From Xanthostigma xanthostigma (taxonomy: Eukaryota; Arthropoda; Insecta; Raphidioptera; Raphidiidae), in NCBI GenBank assembly GCA_963575645.1, contig OY754469.1, positions 44,598,753 to 44,662,752 of the forward strand: a stretch of 64,000 bases of DNA, given 5' to 3'. A program made the translations under genes and the position numbers. Position 1 is the first letter of the stretch. Each line of letters begins with the position of its first letter. This document shows, one piece after another, positions 54,477-64,000 of this stretch. The notes beneath the pieces were generated by a model that was not told the origin of the DNA, made no database searches, and saw nothing but the letters and a program-made list of their open reading frames with translations.

Positions 54477-54484
54477 GTAAGTAA

Positions 54485-55673
54485 GTTAACATAATCGACC
54501 CTCCCTGTCATAAGATTGTAACATCATAATGATCTCATTTTGGATCGCTTATTATTTAATCAAATTCCTCTTAATGAAACGATACTCTGATGAAAGTATC
54601 TGACAGTTCATACTAAGTAAATTTATAAGTTGTGTTAGTGTAGATTTACCAATATTTTCGACAGCAATAATAAGATTATTTATCGGTCTGAACTGGATTC
54701 ATTTACGAAAAGATAATATCTAGAAGGCCATTACTTTATCGTGAAGATTGAACAAAAGAAATATGGCATCGTGAACAATTTTATTTTCTCGGACGTTTAA
54801 CTTTAATAATATCAGATTTACTCGCTCTGTCCAGACTGCCTTTATGTTATCATAGATTACTTAAAAAAAGGAGACACCGTTTGCTACTTTCATTTTTAAC
54901 TCGTTTATGTTATTTATGTTTTTATTGAAGTTTATAAAAAATGTTTACGATGTTTATACGCTGAAAATGCATCTAAAATAATATACTCCTGAATCAGTGG
55001 CTCTCAATCTGGAGACAATTATCCCCTAAGAAGTAAAACGAAATTGATAACTATTCGTATTTTAGGTAAGTTTAATATAATTTGCACTGATTTTTCACTC
55101 GGCACTTGGTAGAGCATGATTAATAACAAATAGTAAAAACAAAAATACGTGTGGCACTCGGGGACTGCCGCGGTAAAGCTATTGCATATTCTTTTTAGGT
55201 CTTTAAGTTTTTCTTCTCTATAAAACTAAAATAGCTAGGTATAAATAATAAGGTATAAATAGTGTAATTACACACCAAAACAATTATTCATTCAAAAAAT
55301 TTGAACAAAAAGAACGATAGTTTGATCATAGAATTTCGCGCGATGTACATTTATATAGATATAATATCATATATACTTTCTCTGCACATAACCTAAATAA
55401 TTTAGGTTATTTTTATAGCAGTATTATATATAAATTCATTTATACACAAATAAAGATAGAATCAGTTATGAGCAGTTATGCAGTTATGAGCACACAAACA
55501 CCGTGCCGAAGTCTGCCGAACTGAAACGACGTTAGACGATGTACGGCTGTCAACGCCGCACCGCTGTGCCGGTCGGAGTGGGGGGTGTTAGGTTTTTTCG
55601 TTACGGAATTTCTTGATTCGGTCGCCGCGCTCAAAGCCCGCGATAGAAGCTATGCAATAGCTTAAAAACATGA
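54485..55673. other. Spacer, no gene seen
   Basis: Mostly AT-rich. 55500-55650 is GC-richer (CGGTCGGAGTGGGGGGTG) without a recognisable feature. Confidence 0.45.
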
Positions 55674-56042
55674 AAATTCTACAAAATATTTTCTCTTCTC
55701 AACAATCGTATATGGAGTATATGGCTGTACTCCTGATAATGTCCGAAACGATCGTTGAGAAGAGAAAATATTTTGTAGAATTTACAAGTGAAGGGTACAC
55801 GGGAAGAAGGCGGTTTGTCAAAAAATGTAAATTGTGCAGGAGAGCATTTTGAAGTGTTTAAGATCGTACCATTTACTTGCTGATGCATTTCTTTCAACGC
55901 TTATAACTTTTGACCTAGCGTATTCTTGTCTAAAATGAATACACCAACAGAAAGGTACGACTTTTGGCTACAAGAGGGCATAAAAAAAATTAATTTCGAA
56001 TTTTTACTGACAAATCGCCTTCTTCCCGTGTACCCTTCATGT
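55674..56042. mobile_element. Two adjoining fold-backs, the first with a degenerate hammerhead-like core
   Basis: 55674-55790 is a hairpin with arms AAAATTCTACAAAATATTTT and complement. Its loop reads CTCCTGATAATGTCCGAAAC, which has a CUGAUAA-like box and GAAAC but no room for stem II. 55786-56042 is a second unit with ends GAAGGGTACACGGGAAGAAG and complement, arms about 33 bp. Confidence 0.55.
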
Positions 56043-56395
56043 GTTTGTTAGCTGATTAGATTTTGGAATTAATCGGTTTTGTAGTTTTGAAAATATTCCA
56101 AAAAAACATGTTTCTAAAAGTTTTTGATACGTGTATTTTGAGATATCTCAAAATTTATTGGGCCGAATCATTCCAAATTTTCAGGAAATCTAAGTTCAGC
56201 AAAGTCACGTCAGATGCCGCAAACCGCGTTTCAAACGGACACTCCGTTCAAAAGTAATAAGAGGCTTACCACACACCAACACAGCCCTTCGGACATCATC
56301 GCCAAAATAGTCAGAATATAGCTTCCCAGGATCTCAAACCGTCGAGATCTGACGAAAACTCGATTTTCGAAAATCGGGGTGAAAACGAATAAGTA
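56043..56395. other. Spacer, no gene seen
   Basis: Nothing recognisable. Confidence 0.45.
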
Positions 56396-57190
56396 GGGAA
56401 GAGGGGGCAGATTTGAACATTTTTTATTCTACTTTTTATAAATAAAATTCGAAGTGATTCGTAAAGTTTTGGTTAATTGCATGCGATACTGTAGTTATTG
56501 CCCTATAATTTCAAATCATAAATATTCTAAATAATTAATCAGAAAATATATTAAAATTTATTTTTGACGTGATAACGTCTTATAAATTGATGAATCACCA
56601 ATCTTATAATTTGATAAAACACCGGCTGCATGCACGAAAAAGTGTAACGTTCCTAACGTTCCGCCTGACCCTGTGCGTGCTTTTCTCGAAAACGGCCCTA
56701 ACGATTTGGATGAAATTTACTGAAAAGGAATTTTGGGGGGCAAAAAATCGTTTTAGCTAGGTCTCATCTCTCGAAAAAATCGTTTTCATACAAATTTTAT
56801 CATTATAAAATTCAATTTTTTGACGTATGAAAATACTTAAATATTGTAAGTAGGTTTTGGAATTTTATATAAACAGTGAAACAATTGTTTTCAAAATATT
56901 ATGACAGCTAATCTTTGAGACTTAAAATAAATACAAAAGAAAGAAAGTTAAAAAAAAACAATTATATTATAGGTGGTGAGTAATTTAAATAAATAAAATT
57001 AACCTAAATTTGAAGCGAAAGATGCAATATCATAGATTCGAATTATTATAATTATTATATAAGTTTAGGTTATGTATTACGGAATACGTTATCACGTAAA
57101 ACTATCGTCCGTAAACCGACTTTACAGACAACCAATTTTTTTTTAAAGAGGGAAAATGTCAAAACTGCCCCATGTGGGGGAAGGTTTGAA
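56396..57190. mobile_element. Element interrupted by family R
   Basis: GGGGGCAGATTTGAACATTT at the left (about 56408) is partly mirrored by AAATGTCAAAACTGCCCC at about 57150, on either side of the R copy. GGGGCAGTTTTGAAC recurs at about 57200. The host element is probably a small transposon with GGGGCAG ends. Weak call. Confidence 0.35.
56561..57141 (-). repeat. Dispersed family R, copy 3
   Basis: Reverse copy with the same ends as 52031-52627. Confidence 0.75.
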
Positions 57191-58124
57191 CAGGCCTGGG
57201 GCAGTTTTGAACACTAAGTATAAATGAAAGAAATTGGATGTCTTTTTCAAAATAATATATTTATTTGGCATGTAATAAGTGAGATATTCCCGATTTTAAA
57301 ATTTTTTTTTTAATTTTTGTTTTTATAGCGGGAAGTTAAAAATTTGATTGGGTCAAAACTATCATCTATAGTCTATACCACGCGGACTAAGTGGCAGGCA
57401 AAGAGTTAGTACAATGTAGAACGTAGTCACTTTAATAGTCACCTGTGTCAGTCGAATGGCAATAGAAGCGGCCTTAAAACCGTGTAATAAAGAGCGGCAC
57501 ATAGTAGTAGGGTAGGTGGCCTAAGATTTAAGGGGCATTAAGGTGGTACGTTACGTCACTGTTATATAACAAGTTTATGGATTACAGTCTGCTCGAGCTG
57601 CATATAATAAAACTGTATAAACCTTGTGTAAAATGACTTGGCAGATTATTTCCGTTCTTCATTTAATCTATTTTAATATGTTAATTAGATCTGATTAACA
57701 AAGTTTATAGGTTATTTCAACACGAGTTTTATACACTTGAAACATTTTCATGGCGTACTTGAAATCGTACGAATTTGTTATATGCTTCATTATAAAATGG
57801 TTTATTTGCTTGTTCCGCTATTTCAAATAAATGTATTGTTTATTTAATTAAAGAGTTTCGTTGAGACGCTTTTTTTACCACCGCTTTTATGAACTGAACG
57901 AGGAGACAAACAAAAGAAATCATAATTTTTGCAGAAGTTTAATTCGTTTATTTATTTTGATTATATTCATTTAAATAATTTAATTTCAGTGTATCTGCAG
58001 CTTCATATTTATGATACTCAGTGTCGGCGGACTTTATTTTAATAGGTTAGGTCGGTGTTTCGCAATCTTATGATCTGATTGGTTGAAAAATTGCCACTAT
58101 CTCAGAAATACAATTTTTGTAATG
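57191..58124. other. Spacer, no gene seen
   Basis: At about 57325 the word AGCGGGAAGTTAAAAATTTG resembles the repeat end at the right edge of the window. No gene. Confidence 0.45.
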
Positions 58125-58265
58125 AGAGGTATTTGGAAAGAATGCAAGTTTAAAAAGTTCAGTATTGCTTTGCTTTGATCCTTATGCCACGGAATTCTTT
58201 CCAAATACCATTAACTTCAATGGATCACAATTACCTACTCTATTTATTGAATAGAGTCAAATTAC
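58125..58265 (-). repeat. Fragment of the FB-2 family (reverse copy of 17040-17170)
   Basis: It shares CTTATGCCACGGAATTCTTT, AACTTCAATGGATCACAATT and CTCTATTTATTGAATAGAGT with 17040-17170 in reverse order. The hammerhead-like core itself is not present here. Confidence 0.65.
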
Positions 58266-58299
58266 CATTTTTGGATAATTTTTTATAATAACTGTTTAA

Positions 58300-58796
58300 G
58301 GTAGTACGAGCACCAAGGCAACTTTAAATAAAAGGCTTGATTTTTTTTATATTTCGGTAGATGGATGATATGTTTTCATTGATTTCTCCAAAACTAGTCG
58401 GTGGAAATTAAAAAAAAAAAACTATTTAAATTAGAGTTAAAACCTTAACTAATTAAAAAGTTCTTAATCTTTTTAATTAAATATCTATTTAATTAGTCGG
58501 GCATAACGGGTTTTTTTTGTTTTCAATAATTTATTAAGGTTTTAACTTTAATTTAAATAGTTTTTTTTTTTTTAATTTCCACCGACTAGTTTTGGAGAAA
58601 TCAATGAAAACATATCATCCATCTACCATTTTACCATAAAGCCAATGTTAAATATGTCTACTTTTGAAGTCATTTATTTATATTAATAATCGGGCAACCC
58701 CCCCTAAAATTTTCAGAATTGGTTTAGACTTAGTCCAACTTCATATAAAAAAAAATCAAGCCTTTTATTTAAAATTGCCTTGGTGCTCGTACTACC
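58300..58796. mobile_element. TTAA-flanked MITE (piggyBac-type), ~0.5 kb
   Basis: TTAA at 58296-58299 and 58797-58800 flanks inverted termini GGTAGTACGAGCACCAAGGC and GCCTTGGTGCTCGTACTACC, which are perfect over 20 bp. A second internal inverted repeat (ACTAGTCGGTGGAAATT / complement) makes most of the element foldable. Confidence 0.75.
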
Positions 58797-58865
58797 TTAA
58801 CAACTGCATTATTGCACGGTATGATTGTTTAAAGTCAATTATATTTTTTTGTTTTGAAAAGTAAA

Positions 58866-59300
58866 TAATAATAATTATAATAATAATAATACGTTTAACG
58901 TCCGTTTCTCGACTTTGTCATAACAGACGCCATCCGCACCATTACTATTTTCCATCTATCAACACTTTCCGTTATTTTCTACATTTTTAAACTTCCACTT
59001 AATTAATAGCAATCAGCGAATGAGGGCATTTTAGGACATTAGGATAAGGTGGGCAAATTTTGAGCATAGGAGTTTGACAGGTAATCCGGCCATGGCTTTA
59101 AATAAGGAACCATCTCGATATTTATCTGGAATTATTGAGGGAAACCATGGAAAACCTCGACAAGATGGCCGGTACAGGAGTTACCGTTTCTTGGCGAGAG
59201 GCAGCAGGAAAAAGTGCCAATCTGCCCCTGCGCCTGGATTCGAACCCGGTACCTCCCGAATGCGAGTCTAGTGCTTTCACCACTACACCACCCTGCTCGG
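58866..59300 (-). mobile_element. tRNA-derived SINE, copy 2
   Basis: On the minus strand the head (59291-59230) has A box TGGTGTAGTGG and B box GGTTCGAATCC. A body shared with 24030-24425 follows, then an (ATT)n tail at 58866-58893 preceded by GTTAAACG. The tRNA part has the loop word CTCGCAT, closest to an Ala-type anticodon, but the parent is uncertain. Plus-strand frames such as PGFEPGTSRMRV are just the translated tRNA head. Confidence 0.75.
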
Positions 59301-59917
59301 TATTTGAAAAGTAAATATGGACGTCACCGCTTTTATCTAATTTCAGCCTTTATAAATTGTGTTTTTATGTCTTTGAGTATACAGAACTGTCCATTTTTCT
59401 AAAAAAAAATTTCGATAGAAATTTTATAACGTTATATTATTATTATATAATATAGAGCTTATATATCTTTTATTTATCCCGTTACATATATACATACGTT
59501 CAGTTGACTACTTGAAAGGAAGGTAGGAACTTATGAAAGGTAATATTTCGAGTTTGAGGTCATATTTTCCTCTGGCTTCAGGCATTTCCGGTGTCTGAGG
59601 GTAGCTGCAGACGGCTAGCGGTTGACTGGTTAGAATTCAGGAAGGTGGTAAGGTTTACTTCTCTCTCGGCCCATATCCGTTATGCTTTTACACTAGAACT
59701 GGCAAACTTACTAAACCTCCTGAAAAATGTATTTTTCTGATACAAATTGAAAGTAGAAAATTAATCAACTTCTAGAAAAAGACACACTTATTCTAAAAAA
59801 TAGGTGCATATTTTTCGTTCATAGGCTGAGCATTTTTTTTTCGAAATCTTTAAATGACACGTCTCTGATAAACAGACGATTTTTTGTGTAATCTATATAC
59901 TTCTATACTAATCTATA
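59301..59917. other. Spacer, no gene seen
   Basis: Nothing recognisable. Confidence 0.45.
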
Positions 59918-60235
59918 TCTATACTTATATATAAAGCTGAAGAGTTTGTTTGTTTGTTTGGTTGAACACGCTAATCTCAGAAACTACTGGTTCGAATTGA
60001 AAACAAATTTTTTTGTTGGATAGCCCATTTATCGAGGAAAGTTATAGGCTATATAATATCACGCTACGACCAATTGGAGCGGAACATCAATGAAAAATGT
60101 TGCAAGATGTATCTCAAAATTATCAGGTGAAATGCCTTAACTAAATATTGCAATATTAGCACGTCACGTTCTCAAGCCTGGATAGCTCAGTCGGTAGAGC
60201 GTAAAACTCTTAATGCAAGGGTCTTGCGGTTGTGT
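59918..60235 (+). mobile_element. Helitron 5' part carrying a truncated tRNA-Lys (same family as 43085-43736)
   Basis: It starts TCTATACTTATATATAAAGC, shares GAACACGCTAATCTCAGAAA and the CGCTACGACCAATTGGAGCG block with the other two copies, and contains GCAATATTAGCACGTCACG just before a tRNA-like sequence. The 3' end is missing; it breaks inside the tRNA and an LTR fragment follows. Confidence 0.65.
60176..60235 (+). tRNA. tRNA-Lys(CTT)-derived fragment
   Basis: GCCTGGATAGCTCAGTCGGT, AGAGC, then anticodon loop CTCTTAA. It breaks in the T arm after GCGGTTGTG, so the B box is lost. It is the same insert as 43394-43465 in the related Helitron. Not a functional gene. Confidence 0.65.
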
Positions 60236-60242
60236 TAACTTT

Positions 60243-60361
60243 ATTATTTCTGTTAAGTTAAAGAAGTAGGTACGCTTTCATTTGTGTGTTTAACTGTTTT
60301 GTTAAACATTTATTATTGTAAATAAATAATTTCCACCACGGACTATAACAGTTTTGTTACA
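60243..60361 (+). mobile_element. LTR 3' fragment (copy 3)
   Basis: It contains TGTGTGTTTAACTGTTTTG and TTGTAAATAAATAATTTCC and ends CTATAACAGTTTTGTTACA, as the LTR copies at 50925 and 5503 do. Confidence 0.5.
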
Positions 60362-60487
60362 ATATTTTGTAAGAATCTTCAAATACTCATATCTCTTAAA
60401 CCGAAAGAGGTAAGTAGATATGTCCTGCGTGGAGCCTGAAAGTGTAAACAATTTGGAAGATAGTTGAATATGCTTCGTTCTATATTT

Positions 60488-61152
60488 AAAAAAAAAATTG
60501 GTTGTCTGTAAAGTCGGTTTACGGACGATAGTTTTACGTGATAACGTATTCCGTAATACATAACCTAAACCTCCCAAAATTTGGTTTCAATCCGCTTATC
60601 CTTGGTGTCGGAATGATAAGAAATGTCAAAAGTGACGTTTGCAACTGTCAAAGTATTATGTTCTAATAATAATTAGTTATTCCAATAGTTAATTTAGAAG
60701 GCGTTGCATTTCACAAAATACTAATGTCAAAAAATTGAATTAAACATTAGAAATGCAGCCGTTTTCATGTTAAGACAAGACATACGTTATCTTCTAATTT
60801 CCATGTACGGCAAACAAAGACGACCGACCGCGTCGCGCCATGCATTAGACAACATTGCAATTATACAGCTATTTTTCTATATAAATTTGTATAAAAAAAC
60901 TGTTTAGGCAAATTCTGTTATACGAAATCTATGTAAAATGTTCTCCTCTTTCATTTAAGACTGGTTTCAAACCGATCTGATTTAAATTGAGCGAGAAATT
61001 AGCAAAAAGCACGCACAGGGTCAGGCGGAACGTTACGCGTTACGAACGTTAGGATTTAGGAACGTTACACTTTTTCGTGCATGCAGCCGGTGTTTTATCA
61101 ATTTATAAGATTGGTGATTCATCAATTTATAAGACGTTATCACGTCAAAAAA
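60488..61152 (+). repeat. Dispersed family R, copy 4, with replaced interior
   Basis: The first ~80 bp (AAATTGGTTGTCTGTAAAGT...) and last ~155 bp (AGCACGCACAGGGTCAGGCG ... CACGTCAAAAA) match family R. The ~420-bp interior is unrelated and includes a reversed piece of the 5268/38010 repeat next to the left junction (about 60572-60600). Confidence 0.65.
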
Positions 61153-61602
61153 TGAAACAATTTTGTTCGATTTAATGCGGTTCAACAGACATAGGAATGA
61201 ATCAGAACGGACAAAAGAGGTTCCTCGAGCGGCGCGGTCGATCGGTGAAAACCTTTTTATTTGCGGGTAATGTTGGTAGATTACTTTATGCAGTTGTCTA
61301 CATATAGGTCCGGGTGTAGGGTTAGGGCAACAGCTCGGCCGCTACCCAACCCTTCAATGAACCGACCAAACGGCCTACGGGCCTCTTCATGTGATATTGT
61401 TGTAATAAAAGGTTCGAACATAATAATGAATTCTGAATAATAGTGGTTTTCCAACGTTTCCAAATGTGTTTAAAAGATATGTCAATGCATGTAGTTCACA
61501 TCTGAGGTTGGATTTTTCAATTCTATCTATAAAACTCTCATATCTTTGACCAAAAGACAAAACCGTTCATATCAATTTTTTTTTGTAATCTATATATACA
61601 GT
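61153..61602. other. Spacer, no gene seen
   Basis: Nothing recognisable. Confidence 0.45.
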
Positions 61603-62790
61603 GTGGTCACTTAAGTGTGCAACATATGGGAAAATTTTTAATTAAATGCACAACCAAAATACAAATATTGCCAAAAGTTGGTGCATGTCCGATAATCATT
61701 TTAGGTGCTCTTAGAATTGTTGAAACTCAAACAGCATACAGGGTGGGTCAAAAAATATAAAAATTGTACAAGAGTAAAGTGCCCTTATTTCAAAAAATTC
61801 AACGAAATGTTATAAAAAAAAATTGGTTGTCTGTAAAGTCGGTTTACGGACGATAGTTTTACGTGATAACGTATTCCGTAATACATAACCTAAATTTATA
61901 TAATAATTATAATAATTCGAATCTATGATATTGTATCTTTTGCTTCAAATTTAGGTTAATTTTATTTATTAAAATTACTTACCACCTTTAATATAATTGT
62001 TTTTTTTTAACTTTCTGTCTTTCGTATTTATTTTAAGTCTCAAAGATTAATTGTCATAATATTTTGAAAACAATTGTTTCACTGTTTATATAAAATTCCA
62101 AAACCTACTTACAATATTTAAGTATTTTCATACGTCAAAAAATTGATTTTTATAATGATAAAATTTGTATGAAAACGATTTTTTCGAGAGATGAGATCTA
62201 GCTAAAACAATTTTTTGCCCCCCAAAATCCCTTTTTAGTAAATTTCATCCAAATCGTTAGGGCCGTTTTCGAGAAAAGCACGCACAGGGTCAGGTGGAAC
62301 GCTAGGAACGTTAGGAACGTTACACTTTTTCGTGCATGCAGCCGGTGTTTTATCAATTTATAAGATTGGTGATTCATCAATTTATAAGACGTTATCACGT
62401 CAAAAAGTTGTTTAGAATTAACCGTTATGCCCAAATACCAAAACATGGCCTTCTAAGAAATTTTTTTTTTTTTTGAAAAACCAAAATTATAATTTTTTTG
62501 AAAAATGTTTTTTATACTTACCTTAAACACACTAATAAATTATTCAAAATCAAATCAATTTCGCATAACTTTGTTCAAATTCTGGCATGTTATTTTAGTC
62601 TGGCCAAAGCCCCAAATTGGTGACCCATAATTATTTTCTATGGCATTTGAAGAAAAAATGCAACATAAACGATTTTGCCTTTCGGCCACAGATTTCTGTA
62701 CAACTGCGTAATATTGAATTTATATTCTCATAAATCAAATTCTTATGGAAAAGTTTCCTAACATTTTACTTTTTCTTGTGACACTTAAGT
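61603..62790. mobile_element. Possible Tc1/mariner-type element interrupted by family R
   Basis: The left end TACAGTGTGGTCACTTAAGT follows TATA. CACTTAAGTATA at about 62782-62793 is a partial mirror, so the right terminus is incomplete. A copy of family R occupies 61812-62406. No transposase recognised in 62407-62780. Confidence 0.3.
61812..62406 (+). repeat. Dispersed family R, copy 5
   Basis: Full-length copy in the same orientation as copy 1, from AAATTGGTTGTCTGTAAAGT to ATCACGTCAAAAA. Confidence 0.75.
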
Positions 62791-63148
62791 ATATAAATAT
62801 TTAATTCAGATTATTTCTTATTTTATCAGTTATAAAAATGTATTTCCTTTTTTTTATTTATGATCCTTCTGAAGACTGAACACTGTTTTATGTTATTACT
62901 GACTAAATAAATATTTTCAAATATAAAATAATTTCGAAACAAACGATTTTTGAAAGCGTTTTTATAAGTTGATAACTTTAAACTTGTTTTTGCTTGCTTT
63001 GCTGGAGCTGTTAAACTATCTGCAATTAATAATAATAACAAATAATAAATAACTCCAGAGGTTGAAAAATATTCGTACATTTTTTTTATATATATAATAG
63101 GAATTTGCAACTTAAAAAAAAAAACTAAAAACAAACGAATTGCTAAGT
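62791..63148. other. AT-rich sequence with an unrecognised minus-strand frame
   Basis: The 108-aa minus frame (62826-63152) contains KLSTYKNAFKNRLFRNYFIF, which loosely recalls a LINE ORF2 C-terminus, but the similarity is too weak to call. Confidence 0.3.
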
Positions 63149-63218
63149 GCACCTGACGGTAATCGAACTCGGACCGGCCGCGTGGAAGCCCAGGATTCTA
63201 CCACTGAGCTACGGATGC
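63149..63218 (-). tRNA. tRNA-Gly(TCC)-like pseudogene or SINE head
   Basis: On the minus strand: GCATCCGTAGCTCAGTGGTA, GAATCC, anticodon loop CTTCCAC with TCC, then CGAGTTCGATTACC. The A and B boxes are good, but the anticodon stem has three mismatches and the T stem is broken, so it is probably not a working tRNA gene. Confidence 0.5.
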
Positions 63219-63824
63219 TTGCTGAGAACTACTGTTTATACATTGTTACTAAGTACAGTTTCGTGACTAATTTAGTTACATAGGAAACGAGTTTACCCCC
63301 GTTTTTAAAGAAGTATTCACTTCAAAAATAAAATTATCGTGTCCGAGAATTTTAGTCGCAGATCATCTGAGATTTTATATATGGATTATACCAGACTAAA
63401 TTTACATAATGTGCACTGTGCAGGTAACAGGAGATGGAACAGAACCAGGTATTTCAGTTATTTATTGTTCATCAATTCGCGGCTTACCAACGAGTACATA
63501 CGGAATGTGAATCAGTTAGCACACACCTTCCATTTCATATTGATCTATAAATACCATCAACGAATTGGGCCACATTAGTACTAAATTGGAGTTCAGGATT
63601 TCCCGCGGAAACTTTTTCCCTGTCATTATAAAGTAAGTACAAAATGATTTTAAAGTTGATTTTTTTAACAGCGTGTAGAAATCAATTAATAGATGAACAA
63701 ATATTTCAAGTAACTTTTTTATCAAAACTCAAAAATGAAAGAGAAACGGGTTTTCAAAGTTTTATTAAATTTTATAAAAAGTCGGTCCTGGCATTATGTT
63801 ATGTCACTATGAAAATATGTTTAC
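63219..63824. other. Spacer, no gene seen
   Basis: AAAGAAGTATTCACTTCAAAA at about 63308 resembles the end of the 657-873 repeat. Nothing else. Confidence 0.4.
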
Positions 63825-64000
63825 CTCTCAGTTCCGGATTAACCTATAAGCAAATTAAGCAATTGCTTAGGGCATCACGTCTCAGGGGGAACCAAAAAGC
63901 ACCACTCAGAAATGAAAAGTACGTCACTAAACCGTGTCAACATTTTTAACTTCCCGCTTTAAAAAAAAAAATTTTTTTTTTTTCAAAAATCGGGAAGTTA
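63825..64000. mobile_element. Possible hAT-like element cut by the window edge
   Basis: CAGTTCCGGATTAACC followed by TAAGCAAATTAAGCAATTGC resembles 'CAGGGCCGGATTAA'-type hAT ends. The last 60 bp form a hairpin (TAACTTCCCG with CGGGAAGTTA around A and T runs). The right end is outside the window. Confidence 0.3.

Noticed and set aside
59074-59402. Plus-strand frames with PGFEPGTSRMRV as a gene
   Set aside because: This is the translated tRNA-derived head of a SINE, a well-known spurious peptide.
52015-62446. Recurrent 60-80 aa frame (LTLCVLFSKTALTIWMKFTE and so on) in copies of family R as a conserved protein
   Set aside because: The frame simply follows from the copies being similar in DNA. 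It is broken in copy 1 and replaced in copy 4, and resembles no known protein.
62826-63152. LINE ORF2 C-terminus on the minus strand
   Set aside because: Only a loose KNAFKNRLF-like similarity; no tail or RT motif nearby.
63149-63218. Functional tRNA-Gly gene
   Set aside because: Anticodon and T stems are broken.

Overview
This is a eukaryotic, AT-rich, repeat-saturated stretch with no host protein-coding gene that I can support. Three things point to an insect genome, most probably a butterfly or moth. (1) There are short Helitrons with the TCTATACTAATA-type 5' end and GACCGCTAA-type 3' end that are common in Lepidoptera. (2) There are tRNA-headed SINEs and non-LTR retrotransposon 3' ends finishing in ATT, TAGA or TAAAA runs. 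(3) There is a high load of MITE-like and fold-back DNA elements. The species assignment is inference. The lack of genes would fit an intergenic or heterochromatic block, or a W chromosome, but the sequence alone cannot decide.

Layout. 0-10 kb: a fold-back with a hammerhead-like core (1.1 kb), a long-TIR MITE (3.2 kb), a short Helitron (4.0 kb), a hAT MITE with a near-perfect 8-bp target duplication (4.8 kb), a solo LTR (5.5-6.1 kb), a 5'-truncated non-LTR reverse transcriptase with its ATT tail (6.7-7.7 kb), then more MITEs and a tandem duplication. 10-23 kb: a GC-rich island of unknown origin (10.7-11.1 kb), two copies of a hAT MITE family, a fold-back with two facing hammerhead-like cores (17.1 kb), a 180-bp triple tandem repeat (17.8 kb), TTAA-flanked and other MITEs, and a mariner-like relic (19.4 kb). 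23-36 kb: reverse-transcriptase relics (23.3 and 34.4-35.0 kb), a SINE, a transposon that keeps a transposase C-terminus (24.6-25.1 kb), two related Helitrons (25.1 and 35.4 kb), several fold-backs with hammerhead-like cores, two long hairpins (29.3-30.3 and 30.8-31.2 kb), and a PIF/Harbinger-like remnant with a MADF-like start (31.85-32.5 kb). 36-50 kb: fold-backs, a mariner-like deletion derivative (40.0-40.6 kb), two more retrotransposon 3' ends, a Helitron carrying a decayed tRNA-Lys (43.1-43.7 kb), a hAT element with internal tandem repeats (44.4-45.4 kb), and a near-perfect 0.68-kb hairpin (49.1-49.8 kb). 50-64 kb: LTR pieces, four more copies of a roughly 0.57-kb dispersed family, a TTAA-flanked MITE, a second SINE copy, a second Helitron with tRNA-Lys sequence, and a tRNA-Gly-like relic.

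Nothing here works together as an operon-like system. The common theme is nested transposable elements. The most interesting signal is a recurrent RNA-like module: CUGANGA, one extra base, a 4-6 bp stem, then GAAAC-GU. It occurs in several otherwise different fold-back elements. Its stem II is kept by different complementary sequences, and stem I pairs in the best copies. This matches the hammerhead-like motifs known from Penelope-like retroelement terminal repeats.
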